DNA of 64,000 nucleotides from Brevibacterium linens ATCC 9172 (GCF_900169165.1 NZ_FXYY01000015.1:27100-91099); one strand, 5' to 3'. Shown: positions 20,491-29,810, counted from the first letter of the stretch. Notes: a model not told the origin generated them from the letters alone. Program-made: numbers and translations.

Positions 20491-21767
20491 TGGACCCTGA
20501 CCCCGATTCGGCCGCCCGTATCCTCAGCGCCATCGGCGAGGAGGACTACGGGCGGCTGCTCGCGGCGCTGGTCACCCGGTTCCGGGACTTCGACCTCGCC
20601 GAGGAGGCCCTCCACGACGCCGTGCTGCGCGCGGTCGAGACGTGGCCGGGCAGGGGAGTGCCCGAACGACCCCAGGCGTGGCTGATGGCCACGGCGAAGA
20701 ACCGCGCCATCGATCTCATCCGCGCCGACGATGTGCGCACCAGACACCTCGCCCGCCTGCGCATCGAGGACGAGCTGCGGCCAGGTGACCACGACGACCA
20801 CGCGGAGCGCCTCGGCGAGGAGGTGGACACGGCGGACCTGCCCGACGACCGTCTCGGCCTGTTCTTCACCTGCTCCCACCCGACCCTGCGCGAGGACGAA
20901 TGCATCGTGCTCGTCCTGCGCTTCCTCTCGGGACTGACCACTGCCGAGGTGGCTGCCGGGTTCCTCATCGAGACCGCGACGATGCAGCAGCGGATCGTCC
21001 GCGCCAAGCAGCGGATCCGCAAGACCGGGATTCCCTTCGGCCGCCCTGCGCCTGCTGAGCTCGGCGACCGGCTGCCCGGAGTGCTGCGCGTCCTCTCCCT
21101 CATCTTCACCCAGGGCATCAACGCCACTGCAGGACGCGAACATACTCGAGTCGATCTGCAGCTCGAAGCCATCCGCCTGACCCGACTGCTCGTCGGATAT
21201 CTGCCCGAGCAGACCGAAGCACGCGGTCTGCTGGCCCTGCTCCTGCTCACCCGAGCCCGTGATCGCGCTCGGGTGACCGAGGACGCTCGGCCGGTGCCGC
21301 TGGCCGATCAGGACCGCAGCCGGTGGGACTCCCGCCTCATCGCCGAAGGCACGGGGATCGTCGGAGCGGCCGCCGGGGAACCGGGGGCCGGGGCCTTCAC
21401 CATCCAGGCGGCGATCGCTGCCCTGCACGCCGACGCGGCGACGTTCGCCGATACGGACTGGAAGCAGATCCTCGTGCTCTACCGGATGCTTGCCGACCTC
21501 GACCCGTCGCCGGTCGTGGCTCTCAACACCGCGATCGCCCTCGGGCAGGTCTCGGGCCCCGAAGCGGCCATGAGCGCTCTGGACGAACTGGCCGATGATC
21601 CGCGGCTGCTGCGGCACAGACCCTTTTACATCGCCAGAGCCATCACGCTCGACGAACTCGGCCGCACGGCCGAAGCCTCGGATGCCTATGCCACCGGGCT
21701 GGAGTGCCCCGGAAACGATGCCGAATCCGAATACATCACTGCCCGGATCACCGATCTTCAGCGGTGA
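20490..21767 (+). CDS. ECF42-type RNA polymerase sigma factor with C-terminal TPR-like domain
   Basis: A 425-residue sigma factor. Region 2 lies at about 20-90 (DLAEEALHDAVLRAVETWP, AWLMATAKNRAIDLIRADD) and region 4 at about 125-175 (LVLRFLSGLTTAEVAAGFLI). A long C-terminal domain (about 185-425) contains DUF6596-type and TPR-like helices (LYRMLADLDPSPVVALNTAI). This architecture and the coupled YCII gene define the ECF42 group, which has no classic anti-sigma factor; the C-terminal domain is thought to control activity. Confidence 0.9.
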   Translation: MDPDPDSAARILSAIGEEDYGRLLAALVTRFRDFDLAEEALHDAVLRAVETWPGRGVPERPQAWLMATAKNRAIDLIRADDVRTRHLARLRIEDELRPGDHDDHAERLGEEVDTADLPDDRLGLFFTCSHPTLREDECIVLVLRFLSGLTTAEVAAGFLIETATMQQRIVRAKQRIRKTGIPFGRPAPAELGDRLPGVLRVLSLIFTQGINATAGREHTRVDLQLEAIRLTRLLVGYLPEQTEARGLLALLLLTRARDRARVTEDARPVPLADQDRSRWDSRLIAEGTGIVGAAAGEPGAGAFTIQAAIAALHADAATFADTDWKQILVLYRMLADLDPSPVVALNTAIALGQVSGPEAAMSALDELADDPRLLRHRPFYIARAITLDELGRTAEASDAYATGLECPGNDAESEYITARITDLQR

Positions 21768-21792
21768 CCCGGGCAGGGACTGGTGGACGCAG

Positions 21793-21827
21793 GACTCCGG
21801 CGTTCGGGTGAGGCGAACGCCGGAGTC
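21793..21827. terminator. Bidirectional terminator hairpin
   Basis: A 14-bp perfect stem (gactccggcgttcg and its complement) with a 7-nt loop lies between the convergent sigma factor and carboxylase genes. Confidence 0.85.
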
Positions 21828-21835
21828 GATGTTCC

Positions 21836-23647
21836 TCAGGCGGCGAAGCGGATGATCGCCTCACCGGACTTCACCGAGGCACCTGCGTCGACGAGCACCT
21901 CGGAGACGGTGCCGGAGTGACCGGCCTTGAGAGGCTGCTCCATCTTCATCGCCTCGATGACGGCAAGGGTGTCACCGACTTCGACGGTGTCACCGGGATT
22001 GACGGCGATGGAGATGATGGTGCCCTGCATGGGAGCGTTGAGCGCGTTCGAATCGTCGGCGAGCTTCGCACCCTTGCGGCTGCTCAGCCCGCGTTTGCGC
22101 CGTGGCACGCTGGGGCTGGGAACATGACCGAGGTCCGAGATGACGTCCTTGGGGACCGACACGGTCATCCGACGGCCATCGACCTCGACCACAACACTGA
22201 AGCTGTCGGTTGCAGTACTCATCTGTTCTCCTAGCGGTGGATCGACAAGCGGATTGACGAAAGCGGTTTCGAGCCAGTTGGTCCAGACCTTGAAATCGGT
22301 CGCGAAGGACGGTTCGTCCACGAGCACCCGGTGCAGCGGCAGCAGTGTCGAGACGCCCTCGATGCGGTATTCGGACAGCGCCCGACGTGCTCGTGCCAGG
22401 GCCTCGTCACGGGTGGCGCCGGTGACGACGAGTTTGGCCAGCATCGGGTCGAAGTCCGTGCCGACGACGCTGCCTTCGCCGATGCCGGAGTCCAGCCGCA
22501 CGCCTGGGCCCGACGGCGCACGGTAGTTCTTCACCGCGCCGGTGGCGGGGAAGAACGTGGTCGGGTCCTCGGCGTTGATGCGGAACTGGAAGGAGTGTCC
22601 GCGCACGGCGGGGAACTCATCCGGCAGGGTCTCACCCGAGGCGATGCGCACCTGCCAGCCGACGAGGTCGACTCCGGTGACCTCCTCGGTGACGGTGTGT
22701 TCGACCTGGATGCGTGCATTGGCTTCCATGAAGATGATCGTGCCGTCCTCTCCGAGGAGGAACTCGCACGTCGCGGCGCCGACGTAGCCGACGTGGGCGA
22801 GCAGACGAGCCGAGGCTGCGGAGACGATGCGCTCCTGTTCGGCGGTGAGGAACGGGGCGGGCGCCTCTTCGATGATCTTCTGGTTGCGACGCTGCAGAGT
22901 GCAGTCGCGTGTGGACACGACCCGCACATTGCCGTGGGCATCGGCCAGGCACTGGGTCTCGAGGTGGCGGGGGCGCACGATCTGCTTCTCGATGAGGCAC
23001 TCACCGCGGCCGAAGGCGCTCTGGGCCTCGCGGGTCGCCGCAGTGTAGGCGGCTTCGAGGTCCTCGGCGGCAGAACAGGCGCGAAAACCGCGTCCGCCTC
23101 CGCCGTGGACGGCCTTGACGACGACGGGGAACCCGATCCGGTCGGCCACTTCGGCGGCTTCGGCCAGATCGGCCACGGCACCGTCGGAACCGGGAGCGAC
23201 CGGAGCGTCGACAGCCTCGGCGACGGCCCGGGCTCCGGACTTGTCACCGAGGAGCTCGATCGCTGCCGGGGGAGGACCGACCCAGATCAGCCCGGCATCG
23301 ATGACGGCCTGGGCGAACTGCGCGTTCTCGGCCATATAGCCGTAGCCGGGATGGACGGCATCGGCGCCGGAGCGCTTGGCCAGGGCGAGGATCTTCTCGA
23401 TGTCGAGATACGTCTCCCCGGCTCCGGATCCGTCCAGCAGCCACGCATCGTCGGCGAGTTCGACGAAATCGGCATCGGAATCGGCACGGGTGTACACGGC
23501 GACGGCCTTGATGCCGAGGTCGTGGGCGGCCCGGATGATGCGCAGAGCGATCTCACCGCGGTTGGCGATGAGGACCCGGCGGACGGCCCCGGTCGGAACA
23601 GTGGTGCTCAGAACCGAGGTCGTGGAGTCGGAGAGGACTGTGGTCAT
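21836..23647 (-). CDS. accA: Acyl-CoA carboxylase alpha subunit (biotin carboxylase + BCCP)
   Basis: A 603-residue fusion of biotin carboxylase and biotin carboxyl carrier protein. The BC domain (about 20-460) shows RRVLIANRGEIALRIIRAA, the ATP-grasp glycine loop VHGGGGRGFRAC, and FMEANARIQVEHTVTEEVTG. The BCCP domain at the C-terminus carries the biotinylated lysine in EAMKMEQPL. ATG 23647 has AAGGAG upstream. With a beta subunit encoded elsewhere it makes malonyl-CoA and/or methylmalonyl-CoA for lipid synthesis. Which acyl-CoA is preferred cannot be read from this subunit. Confidence 0.93.
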   Translation of the reverse strand: MTTVLSDSTTSVLSTTVPTGAVRRVLIANRGEIALRIIRAAHDLGIKAVAVYTRADSDADFVELADDAWLLDGSGAGETYLDIEKILALAKRSGADAVHPGYGYMAENAQFAQAVIDAGLIWVGPPPAAIELLGDKSGARAVAEAVDAPVAPGSDGAVADLAEAAEVADRIGFPVVVKAVHGGGGRGFRACSAAEDLEAAYTAATREAQSAFGRGECLIEKQIVRPRHLETQCLADAHGNVRVVSTRDCTLQRRNQKIIEEAPAPFLTAEQERIVSAASARLLAHVGYVGAATCEFLLGEDGTIIFMEANARIQVEHTVTEEVTGVDLVGWQVRIASGETLPDEFPAVRGHSFQFRINAEDPTTFFPATGAVKNYRAPSGPGVRLDSGIGEGSVVGTDFDPMLAKLVVTGATRDEALARARRALSEYRIEGVSTLLPLHRVLVDEPSFATDFKVWTNWLETAFVNPLVDPPLGEQMSTATDSFSVVVEVDGRRMTVSVPKDVISDLGHVPSPSVPRRKRGLSSRKGAKLADDSNALNAPMQGTIISIAVNPGDTVEVGDTLAVIEAMKMEQPLKAGHSGTVSEVLVDAGASVKSGEAIIRFAA

Positions 23648-23770
23648 GGTGCTCCTTTGTATGATCACAGAATAATTTAGAGAACAGCACCAAGGGTTTG
23701 TAGGACAGCGATAAAAAATTGGGACGAGAACTTCAATGTCCTCGGGCGTGTCATCGAACTCGTCTCGAGT

Positions 23771-24508
23771 CTACCGCTGGAGAGTCCACAGATCGGGCCA
23801 GAACAGGCCCATATCGGTGACCAGTTCGCGTACGACGGGCAGGCTGAGTCCGAGGACGGTGAGATGGTCGCCGTCGAGCCGGTCGACGAAGGCGCCGCCG
23901 AATCCGTCGATCGTCAGCGCCCCGGCCACATGAAAGGGCTCTTCGGTGGCGATGTACGCCTCGAGCTCCTCCGGGCCGGGTGAGCCGATGAGCACCGAGG
24001 TGGCCGACCGCTGAGAGCGCAGTGCGCTGAGTTCGAAGGCCTTCGGGTCGGTTCGATCGGCGCGATCAGTGCTGTCGCGGCGGTCGTCAGCTCCCGCCCG
24101 CCCGGCAGTGCCGTTCGCTTGCGGAGTCCGGATGAGGACGGCGACGGTATGCCCCGAGTGCAGCGTCGTCCATTGACCGGCGATCGCCGACCACACTTCG
24201 CGAGTGCGGTCGGCCGTTCCCGGTTTGCCGATGGCCCGGCCGTCGAATTCGAGCAGGGAGTCGCCGGCGATGACGACTACGGTGTCCGCGTCCTCGAGCG
24301 CCGGGGGAGCGGAACCGATGATCCGGTCGATGACCGCGCGGGCCTTCGCTTCCGAGAGAGCCGTGGTGAGATCGCCGACGGAACCGGAGAATTCGTCTTC
24401 GATGGCGCGTTCGTCGACCTCGGAGACGATGATGACCGGGTCGATCCCGCCGGCTCGGAGGATCTGGCGTCGAGAGGGAGACTGGGAAGCGAGGACCACA
24501 GGGATCAC
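23771..24508 (-). CDS. maf: Maf-family nucleotide pyrophosphatase
   Basis: A 245-residue Maf protein (hydrolyses non-canonical or modified nucleoside triphosphates). Family motifs are VVLASQSPSRRQILRAGGI, SEVDERAIEDEF, VVIAGDSLLEFDG and, near the C-terminus, GALTIDGFGGAFVDRLDGDH. About 35 extra residues rich in Asp/Arg/Thr (around 125-160) interrupt the domain. I start at GTG 24508, which overlaps the upstream stop as GTGA and has GGAGG before it; the frame continues upstream but there it is only a shadow of the hydrolase gene. Maf downstream of the carboxylase alpha gene is common in actinobacteria. Confidence 0.88.
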   Translation of the reverse strand: MIPVVLASQSPSRRQILRAGGIDPVIIVSEVDERAIEDEFSGSVGDLTTALSEAKARAVIDRIIGSAPPALEDADTVVVIAGDSLLEFDGRAIGKPGTADRTREVWSAIAGQWTTLHSGHTVAVLIRTPQANGTAGRAGADDRRDSTDRADRTDPKAFELSALRSQRSATSVLIGSPGPEELEAYIATEEPFHVAGALTIDGFGGAFVDRLDGDHLTVLGLSLPVVRELVTDMGLFWPDLWTLQR

Positions 24509-25482
24509 GAGACGGCCTCCGAGTGATTCGGGACCGGGTCGGCCCTGACGTCCTCTGTCACCGCTGATCCTTCGGCAGCTGACTGAGCCTCGGCGCCGGG
24601 GACCAGTTCGTGACGGCGGGCGGTTTCGCCCTTCTCCGGGATATCGAGGCTGCGGTCGACGACGACCGGGGCTGCGATGCGCTCGGCGATCGCCGACAGC
24701 AGGGTCGAGGACAGCTGTGCATAGCCGAGTTCGCTGGGGAATCGTCCCGAGTCGTTGAGCAGAGACCGGCGTGTCGTTCCGCTCAGTGATCCCGTCGACC
24801 GCAGCGGAACCGCACGTGCGGCCAGCGCTGCCAGCCATTGGGAACCGGCGAGGACCCGTGAGGTCCGCCGCAGCGACGTCTTGAGCGGATCGCGCAGCCC
24901 CGGCAGACCGCCGAGGTTGGGACAGACGAGGACGAACACGGTGTAGCGGCCCTCGCGCTGGAGCCTGTTGATGGCCTGGTTGAGCACGGGAACGCCGATG
25001 GTCGCCTGGATCGGGTGGATGATGTCTCCGGTGCCGATCGAGATGATCGCGAACCGGCGGTCTTCTGTCCAGTGGTCCGAGAGCTGTCGAGAGAGCCACG
25101 GCGAGCGCAGAACCTCGTCGACCTGCCGATGCAGATCATCCGACAGCGCCGAGGGGCGAGCCGTGGTCTGGACCCGCACAGTGGTGCCGAGCATCCGCGC
25201 CAGTCCGCGGCCGATGAGAGTCGGTGGCGCCTGCTCGGGGTCGACGTCGACCCCGCAGAGCCACGAATCGCCGATGATGGCCAGGGCGGCGGAGTCGTCA
25301 TCGTCGTTGTGTCGGGGAGCGGCGATCGCCTCGGCGAAGGTGGAGAAGCGGCGATTCTTGTCGTCGTCGAAGGAGCGGCGCAGCGATCCTGCCTGGTGGC
25401 GGAGCAGCCCCGCAGCCGAGGCACCGGCGCCGACGACGGTCGCTCCCATGGTCGCCAGCGTATAGATCAAGCGTCTTCCCAC
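24505..25482 (-). CDS. SGNH/GDSL-family hydrolase
   Basis: A 325-residue protein with an N-terminal hydrophobic segment (about 5-27) that is a signal anchor, so the enzyme likely acts outside the membrane. SGNH block I is ALAIIGDSWLCGVDVD, with Ser nucleophile and the GDSW variant; the glycine and asparagine blocks are less clear. SIGTGDIIHP probably corresponds to block III. The C-terminus (about 285-325) is low-complexity. Coupled by GTGA to maf. Substrate unknown; esterase activity on a wall or lipid component is plausible. Confidence 0.82.
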   Translation of the reverse strand: MGRRLIYTLATMGATVVGAGASAAGLLRHQAGSLRRSFDDDKNRRFSTFAEAIAAPRHNDDDDSAALAIIGDSWLCGVDVDPEQAPPTLIGRGLARMLGTTVRVQTTARPSALSDDLHRQVDEVLRSPWLSRQLSDHWTEDRRFAIISIGTGDIIHPIQATIGVPVLNQAINRLQREGRYTVFVLVCPNLGGLPGLRDPLKTSLRRTSRVLAGSQWLAALAARAVPLRSTGSLSGTTRRSLLNDSGRFPSELGYAQLSSTLLSAIAERIAAPVVVDRSLDIPEKGETARRHELVPGAEAQSAAEGSAVTEDVRADPVPNHSEAVS

Positions 25483-25545
25483 TGTTTCCCTCCTCCGGCG
25501 TCATCATTGCACCTTTGTCAGTGCTTCAACAACTATTGTTGGACC

Positions 25546-26976
25546 ATGACGGAAAACGATCAGCAGCAACCTCCGAACCGATTCCGTGGGGCGTGGGAGG
25601 CGTTCCGGAGGGGACGCGGATCCTCGCGTTCCCGGTCCGAATCCGAGCCGACCCCGTCGCAGGCCGTCAGTGCCGAAGAGATCGCACTCAGTCGAATCGA
25701 AGCCCAGGCCAAACCGTATGTGGCTCCGGGTCTCAAGCTCGCTGCTGCGTGGTCGTGGCGGTCGATCGTCGTACTCGTGGCGATCGGCGTGGCCCTGTGG
25801 CTCCTGTCGAAGATCTCCAGCGTCGTGCTGCCCGTGCTCATCGCTCTGCTGTTGGCCGCTCTGCTCGCTCCGCTGACCGGGTGGCTGAAGAAGAAGCGTG
25901 TACCGCGCGGCGGGGCCGCTGCGATCTCCTTCATCGGTTTCATCGTCATCGTGCTCGGGCTCTTCGGCCTCGTCGGTCAGCAGATCTATTCCGGCATGCC
26001 CGATCTCGTCAGACAGGTCATCGCCGGTGTGTCCGGAATCAGCGGCTGGCTGGCCACGAGTCCCTTCGGCATCGACGCCTCGACGATCTCGAGCTATATC
26101 GACGAGGCGATCAAGACCGCGACGAGCTTCTTCCAGAGCAACAGCAGCCAGCTTCTCGGCGGTGCCCTGGAGGCCACCTCCTCGGTGGGCACCTTCCTCA
26201 CCGGTATGGCCGTCTGCCTGTTCGCGACGTTCTTCTTCCTCTACGACGGGGAGAACATTTTCAGATGGGTCATGAACCTGCTGCCGGTCCCGGCGCGTCC
26301 TGTCGCCACGGGTGCGGCTCGGCGCGGGTGGACGACCCTCGTGCAGTATGTGCGGGTCCAGATCCTCGTCGCCGCCGTCGACGCGATCGGCATCGGCATC
26401 GGCGCTGCTTTCCTCGGGATCCCGCTGGTCATTCCCATGACCGTGCTCGTCTTCCTCACCTCGTTCGTCCCCGTCGTCGGCGCCATCGCCTCCGGGGCGG
26501 TCGCCGTACTCGTCGCTCTGGTCTCGAACGGACTGGTCAGCGCGGTGATCATGTTGGCCGTGGTCATTGCGGTCCAGCAGATCGAAAGCCAGGTCCTCCA
26601 GCCTTTCCTGATGGGCAAGGCCGTGTCCGTCCACCCGCTGGCCGTGATCCTCGCGGTCACCGGAGGCGGTTTCCTCTTCGGCATCGTCGGTGCCCTCTTC
26701 GCCGTTCCCCTGGTGGCGGTGCTCAACAGCGTCGTCAGCTATATTGTGCGCACGAACGCCGGTGACTCCGAGGCCGCAGAGGATGACCCGAAGCGAGATC
26801 CGGACGAGCGGGGGGCCACCGCTGTCCTGGAGACCGCGAAGGAACGGCTCACCGACGCCGTCCGCGAATCCGCGGAAGACGAACGCGCATCAGGCTCCGA
26901 ATCGACCGATTCGGGCGAATCTGGGACGACCGGTTCGGCCGAGCCCGGACGGTCGAAGAACGCCCTCGATGACTGA
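25546..26976 (+). CDS. AI-2E family transporter / permease
   Basis: A 476-residue membrane protein of the AI-2E (PerM/TqsA) family. An N-terminal cytoplasmic stretch of about 70 residues is followed by paired helices (IVVLVAIGVALWLLSKISSV, VLPVLIALLLAALLAPL), a soluble middle part, and C-terminal helices with VFLTSFVPVVGAIASGAVAV and QQIESQVLQPFLMG, typical of the family. A charged tail of about 75 residues follows. ATG 25546 is chosen because upstream sequence is antisense to the SGNH gene. Substrate is unknown. Confidence 0.9.
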   Translation: MTENDQQQPPNRFRGAWEAFRRGRGSSRSRSESEPTPSQAVSAEEIALSRIEAQAKPYVAPGLKLAAAWSWRSIVVLVAIGVALWLLSKISSVVLPVLIALLLAALLAPLTGWLKKKRVPRGGAAAISFIGFIVIVLGLFGLVGQQIYSGMPDLVRQVIAGVSGISGWLATSPFGIDASTISSYIDEAIKTATSFFQSNSSQLLGGALEATSSVGTFLTGMAVCLFATFFFLYDGENIFRWVMNLLPVPARPVATGAARRGWTTLVQYVRVQILVAAVDAIGIGIGAAFLGIPLVIPMTVLVFLTSFVPVVGAIASGAVAVLVALVSNGLVSAVIMLAVVIAVQQIESQVLQPFLMGKAVSVHPLAVILAVTGGGFLFGIVGALFAVPLVAVLNSVVSYIVRTNAGDSEAAEDDPKRDPDERGATAVLETAKERLTDAVRESAEDERASGSESTDSGESGTTGSAEPGRSKNALDD

Positions 26977-27107
26977 GTCTCGGGCCAGGATGAGTCTCGG
27001 GCCAGGATGAGTCTCGGGCCAGGATGATCCGGCAGGTCGCGTCCGAACGGCGATCCGACGAGGATCTTCTGAGCGGAGTGCCGACGAGGATCCTCTGAGC
27101 CGGAGTG
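26974..27107. repeat. Short tandem repeats after the transporter gene
   Basis: A 17-bp unit (tgagtctcgggccagga) is repeated three times without change at 26974, 26991 and 27008; the TGA of the first unit is the transporter stop codon. Further on, a 26/27-bp unit beginning ccgacgaggatc occurs twice in tandem (27055-27080 and 27081-27107) with one substitution and one insertion. Confidence 0.9.
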
Positions 27108-27110
27108 CAT

Positions 27111-27150
27111 ACAGAAGTGGGCGGGTGCGATCGCACCCGCCCACTTCTGT
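27111..27150. terminator. 40-bp perfect palindrome, bidirectional terminator
   Basis: Exact 20-nt arms with no loop lie between the convergent transporter and greA genes. Confidence 0.85.
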
Positions 27151-27169
27151 CTGTTCTGTCTGTCGATGA

Positions 27170-27664
27170 TCAGCCGGTGAAAGCCTCGACGGAATCGACC
27201 TTGACCTCGATGGTCTTGCCGTTCGGAGCCTCGTATGAGGTCGTGTCTCCGGCCTTGACGCCGAGGACAGCCGCTCCGAGCGGAGACTTCTCCGAGAAGA
27301 CGTCGATATCGGAGTCCCCGGCGATCTCGCGGTTGCCCAGCAGGAACCGCATGCTGTTGCCGGCGACGGTCGCAGTGACGACGGTTCCGGGGGCCACGGT
27401 CTTGCCGTCGCTGTCGTTCGAGCCGACCTTGGCGTTGCGCAGCAGCACCTCGAGCTGGCGGATGCGAGCTTCCTGCTTGCCCTGCTCATCACGTGCTGCG
27501 TGATAACCGCTGTTCTCCTTCAAGTCACCCTCGTCGCGGGCGGCTTCGATCTTCTCAGCAATCTCTGCACGACCCGGTCCGGAGAGATGCTCGAGTTCCT
27601 TCGACAGGCGGTCAAAGGCTTCCTGGGTCAACCATGTCTCTTCCTGGGTGACTTCCTCGGTCAT
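27170..27664 (-). CDS. greA: Transcription elongation factor GreA
   Basis: A 164-residue GreA. The N-terminal coiled coil (about 10-80; LTQEAFDRLSKELEHLSG, then AARDEGDLKENSGYHAARDE with the acidic tip residues) reaches into the RNA polymerase secondary channel to stimulate cleavage of backtracked RNA. The C-terminal FKBP-like domain follows (ISEKSPLG-like region FSEKSPLGAAVLG). Start at 27664 has AAGGAG upstream. It opens the greA-DUF4307-mca neighbourhood conserved in actinobacteria. Confidence 0.96.
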   Translation of the reverse strand: MTEEVTQEETWLTQEAFDRLSKELEHLSGPGRAEIAEKIEAARDEGDLKENSGYHAARDEQGKQEARIRQLEVLLRNAKVGSNDSDGKTVAPGTVVTATVAGNSMRFLLGNREIAGDSDIDVFSEKSPLGAAVLGVKAGDTTSYEAPNGKTIEVKVDSVEAFTG

Positions 27665-27852
27665 GACTTCTCCTTCTTCGGTCGGTGCACTGACGGGCGT
27701 GTCAGGCAACGAAAAAACCGGGCGTATGGGCACGCCCGGAAGTTGAATGAAACTACAGTGTAACGCATCTGCAGAGAAAAACGATGAGTTCGATCACGTT
27801 GCCTGCCGCGAGTCGGAACTTCGCGGCCGCAAGCGGCGTCCTCGTGGGAGAA

Positions 27853-28278
27853 CTATTCGAACCAGCAGGAGTCCGCGTGACCGGAGGCAGCCAGCTGAGT
27901 CGTCGCCAGGTCGACGTCGACGCGTTTCGGCGCATTCGGATCGGCGTTCGGATCGGCGGGAACGGTCACCTCGGTGAAGCCGACGATCGCTTCGTGCTCG
28001 TTCGTGGCTTGGACGATGCAGTGCACGTCGCGTTCCTGATCCGGAAATATTCCGACGCTGACGTGCGTTGACGAGTCGTCGACAACCGAATATTCAAGAG
28101 TGCGCGGTGTCGTGGGATTCGTCTGCGGACGGAAGGCCCAGACAGCGATGACCGCGACCACAGCGGCGAGGACGACGACGGCGATGACCTTCGCTCGACG
28201 GCTCAGCTCTCGCGTGGGTCTGCTGGTCCGGCCGTAGCGATCATCATGCAGTGGTGGTGCCACTGTTACCTCAGTCAT
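27853..28278 (-). CDS. DUF4307 membrane protein
   Basis: A 141-residue protein with one membrane helix (about 31-49, VIAVVVLAAVVAVIAVWAF) and an extracytoplasmic domain (YSVVDDSSTHVSVGI, VHCIVQATNEHEAIVGFTEV), matching the DUF4307 family found next to mca in actinobacteria. Two cysteines (in DVHCIV and DSCWF) could pair. Start at 28278 has GAGGAA. It is divergent from mca. Function unknown. Confidence 0.85.
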   Translation of the reverse strand: MTEVTVAPPLHDDRYGRTSRPTRELSRRAKVIAVVVLAAVVAVIAVWAFRPQTNPTTPRTLEYSVVDDSSTHVSVGIFPDQERDVHCIVQATNEHEAIVGFTEVTVPADPNADPNAPKRVDVDLATTQLAASGHADSCWFE

Positions 28279-28401
28279 TGAATTCCTCATTAAGTACTTC
28301 GCGCACTAATCTAGAGTAGTCGATCCTCTGCCGGCGATCATGTCAGCCGCAGCGCCGGCAGGAGGTGGCCACCAGGCTGAATCGAAAGGGACATTTAGGA
28401 T

Positions 28402-29409
28402 ATGACTTCGCTTCCGTACCATGGGCTGCGCCTGTTGGCCGTCCATGCCCACCCCGACGACGAATCCTCCAAGGGTGCGGCAACGACCGCGAAGTACGCG
28501 TCTCTGGGTGCCCGGGTGCTCATCGCCACGATGACCGGTGGTGAAGCCGGCGACATCCTCAACCCCGCCCTGCTGCAGAGCCCGAAGGCCAGCCGCGATA
28601 TCGCCGGTCTCCGTCGTGAGGAGATGGCGACGGCCGCCGCCGCTCTCGGCGCCGAACATGTCTGGGTCGGGCACGTCGACTCGGGGCTGCCCGACGGTGA
28701 TTTCGACAACCAGACACCTCCCGGATGCTTCTATCGGGTCCCCGATGAGGTCGCGATGCTGCCCCTGGTGCACATCATCCGCACCTTCCGCCCGCAGGTG
28801 GTGACCACCTATGACGAGCTCGGCGGATATCCTCACCCCGACCACATCAAGAACCATGCCGTGACCATGGCTGCCGTCGAGGCCGCCGCGGATGCGACCT
28901 CCCACCCCGAGCTCGGTGAGCCGTGGCAGGTGCAGAAGATCTACTTCAATCAGGACCTGTCGGCGAAGAAGTGGATCACCATCCACGAGAAGATGCTCGA
29001 AGCGGGACTCGACTCCCCGTTCGCCGACCACCTCGAGGATTTCAAGAAGCGCGACAACCAACGCCGCAACTGGCTGAGCACCCGCATCGACTGCTCCGAG
29101 TTCTTCTCTGCGCGCGATCGGGCGCTTCTCTCCCATGCCACTCAGATCGACCCCGAGGGCGGCTTCTTCTCCGCTTCTCGCAAGGCCGCTCGCACATACT
29201 GGCCGACCGAAGAATTCGAACTGGCCCTCGACCTCACCGGCCGGGAACCGCTGAACCGGGATCTCGACTTCCAGGAGACCGATCTGTTCGCCGGCGTGAC
29301 CTTCGACGACGGTCGTCGCGTTCCCGATGAGGGGATGCTCCCGGACTCACCGGCCGACGACCTCGACGCCGAAGCAGCCGTCCCGACCGAAAGCGATGCC
29401 CGAGCATGA
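28402..29409 (+). CDS. mca: Mycothiol S-conjugate amidase
   Basis: A 335-residue LmbE-family zinc hydrolase. The zinc motif is AVHAHPDDES (His-Pro-Asp-Asp), with the third ligand region in GGYPHPDHIKNH. Mca cleaves mycothiol conjugates of electrophiles and antibiotics, releasing a mercapturic acid for export and GlcN-Ins for recycling. Length and the KWITIHEKMLEAGLDSPF region favour Mca over the paralogue MshB. AGGA precedes the ATG. It shows that the host makes mycothiol, an actinobacterial marker. Confidence 0.94.
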   Translation: MTSLPYHGLRLLAVHAHPDDESSKGAATTAKYASLGARVLIATMTGGEAGDILNPALLQSPKASRDIAGLRREEMATAAAALGAEHVWVGHVDSGLPDGDFDNQTPPGCFYRVPDEVAMLPLVHIIRTFRPQVVTTYDELGGYPHPDHIKNHAVTMAAVEAAADATSHPELGEPWQVQKIYFNQDLSAKKWITIHEKMLEAGLDSPFADHLEDFKKRDNQRRNWLSTRIDCSEFFSARDRALLSHATQIDPEGGFFSASRKAARTYWPTEEFELALDLTGREPLNRDLDFQETDLFAGVTFDDGRRVPDEGMLPDSPADDLDAEAAVPTESDARA

Positions 29410-29789
29410 TATTCGCGTCCTCTCCGACCCCGACCCCGGACGGAGGCGCACCGGACCCGGATCTGGTGACTCCCGGAACGATCGGCTTCCTGGCCACGCT
29501 CGTCATCGTCATCCTGACGATCTTCCTCATCCGGGACGCTCTGCGTCGTGTCCGTCGGGTGCGGGCCCGATCGGGTGCGAATGATGCCTACCCGATCCCG
29601 CTGCGCAGGCATGTGGTGCCCAACCAGTCGACGCTCTCAGGTCCGGAGGCACCCGAACCGGAGACCGGTGAGCGCGACACCGACGCAGCCGCCGATACCG
29701 GACCATCTGATGCGCATCGCCGAGGCGACGCGACGGAGGAGCCGATCGATCCCTCCGAATCCTCCGACGAACAGAATGGACGAGCCTGA
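29406..29789 (+). CDS. Small single-pass membrane protein downstream of mca
   Basis: A 127-residue protein: a short N-terminal part, one membrane helix (about 24-43, TIGFLATLVIVILTIFLIRD), a basic patch (RRVRRVRARSG) and an acidic, disordered C-terminal half. It overlaps mca by ATGA, so it is coupled. A protein of this size and layout follows mca in many actinobacteria (Rv1083 position). Function unknown. Confidence 0.8.
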   Translation: MIFASSPTPTPDGGAPDPDLVTPGTIGFLATLVIVILTIFLIRDALRRVRRVRARSGANDAYPIPLRRHVVPNQSTLSGPEAPEPETGERDTDAAADTGPSDAHRRGDATEEPIDPSESSDEQNGRA

Positions 29790-29810
29790 GGCTCTGAGGT
29801 CCTGTGCCCA

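Noticed and set aside
22331..23680. 449-codon plus-strand frame opposite the carboxylase gene
   Set aside because: Antisense shadow of the biotin carboxylase domain.
24509..25099. N-terminal extension of maf
   Set aside because: It overlaps the SGNH hydrolase in another frame; the GTG at 24508 with GGAGG gives the normal Maf length.
26974..27107. CRISPR array
   Set aside because: The repeats are contiguous 17-bp units without spacers and no cas genes are near.
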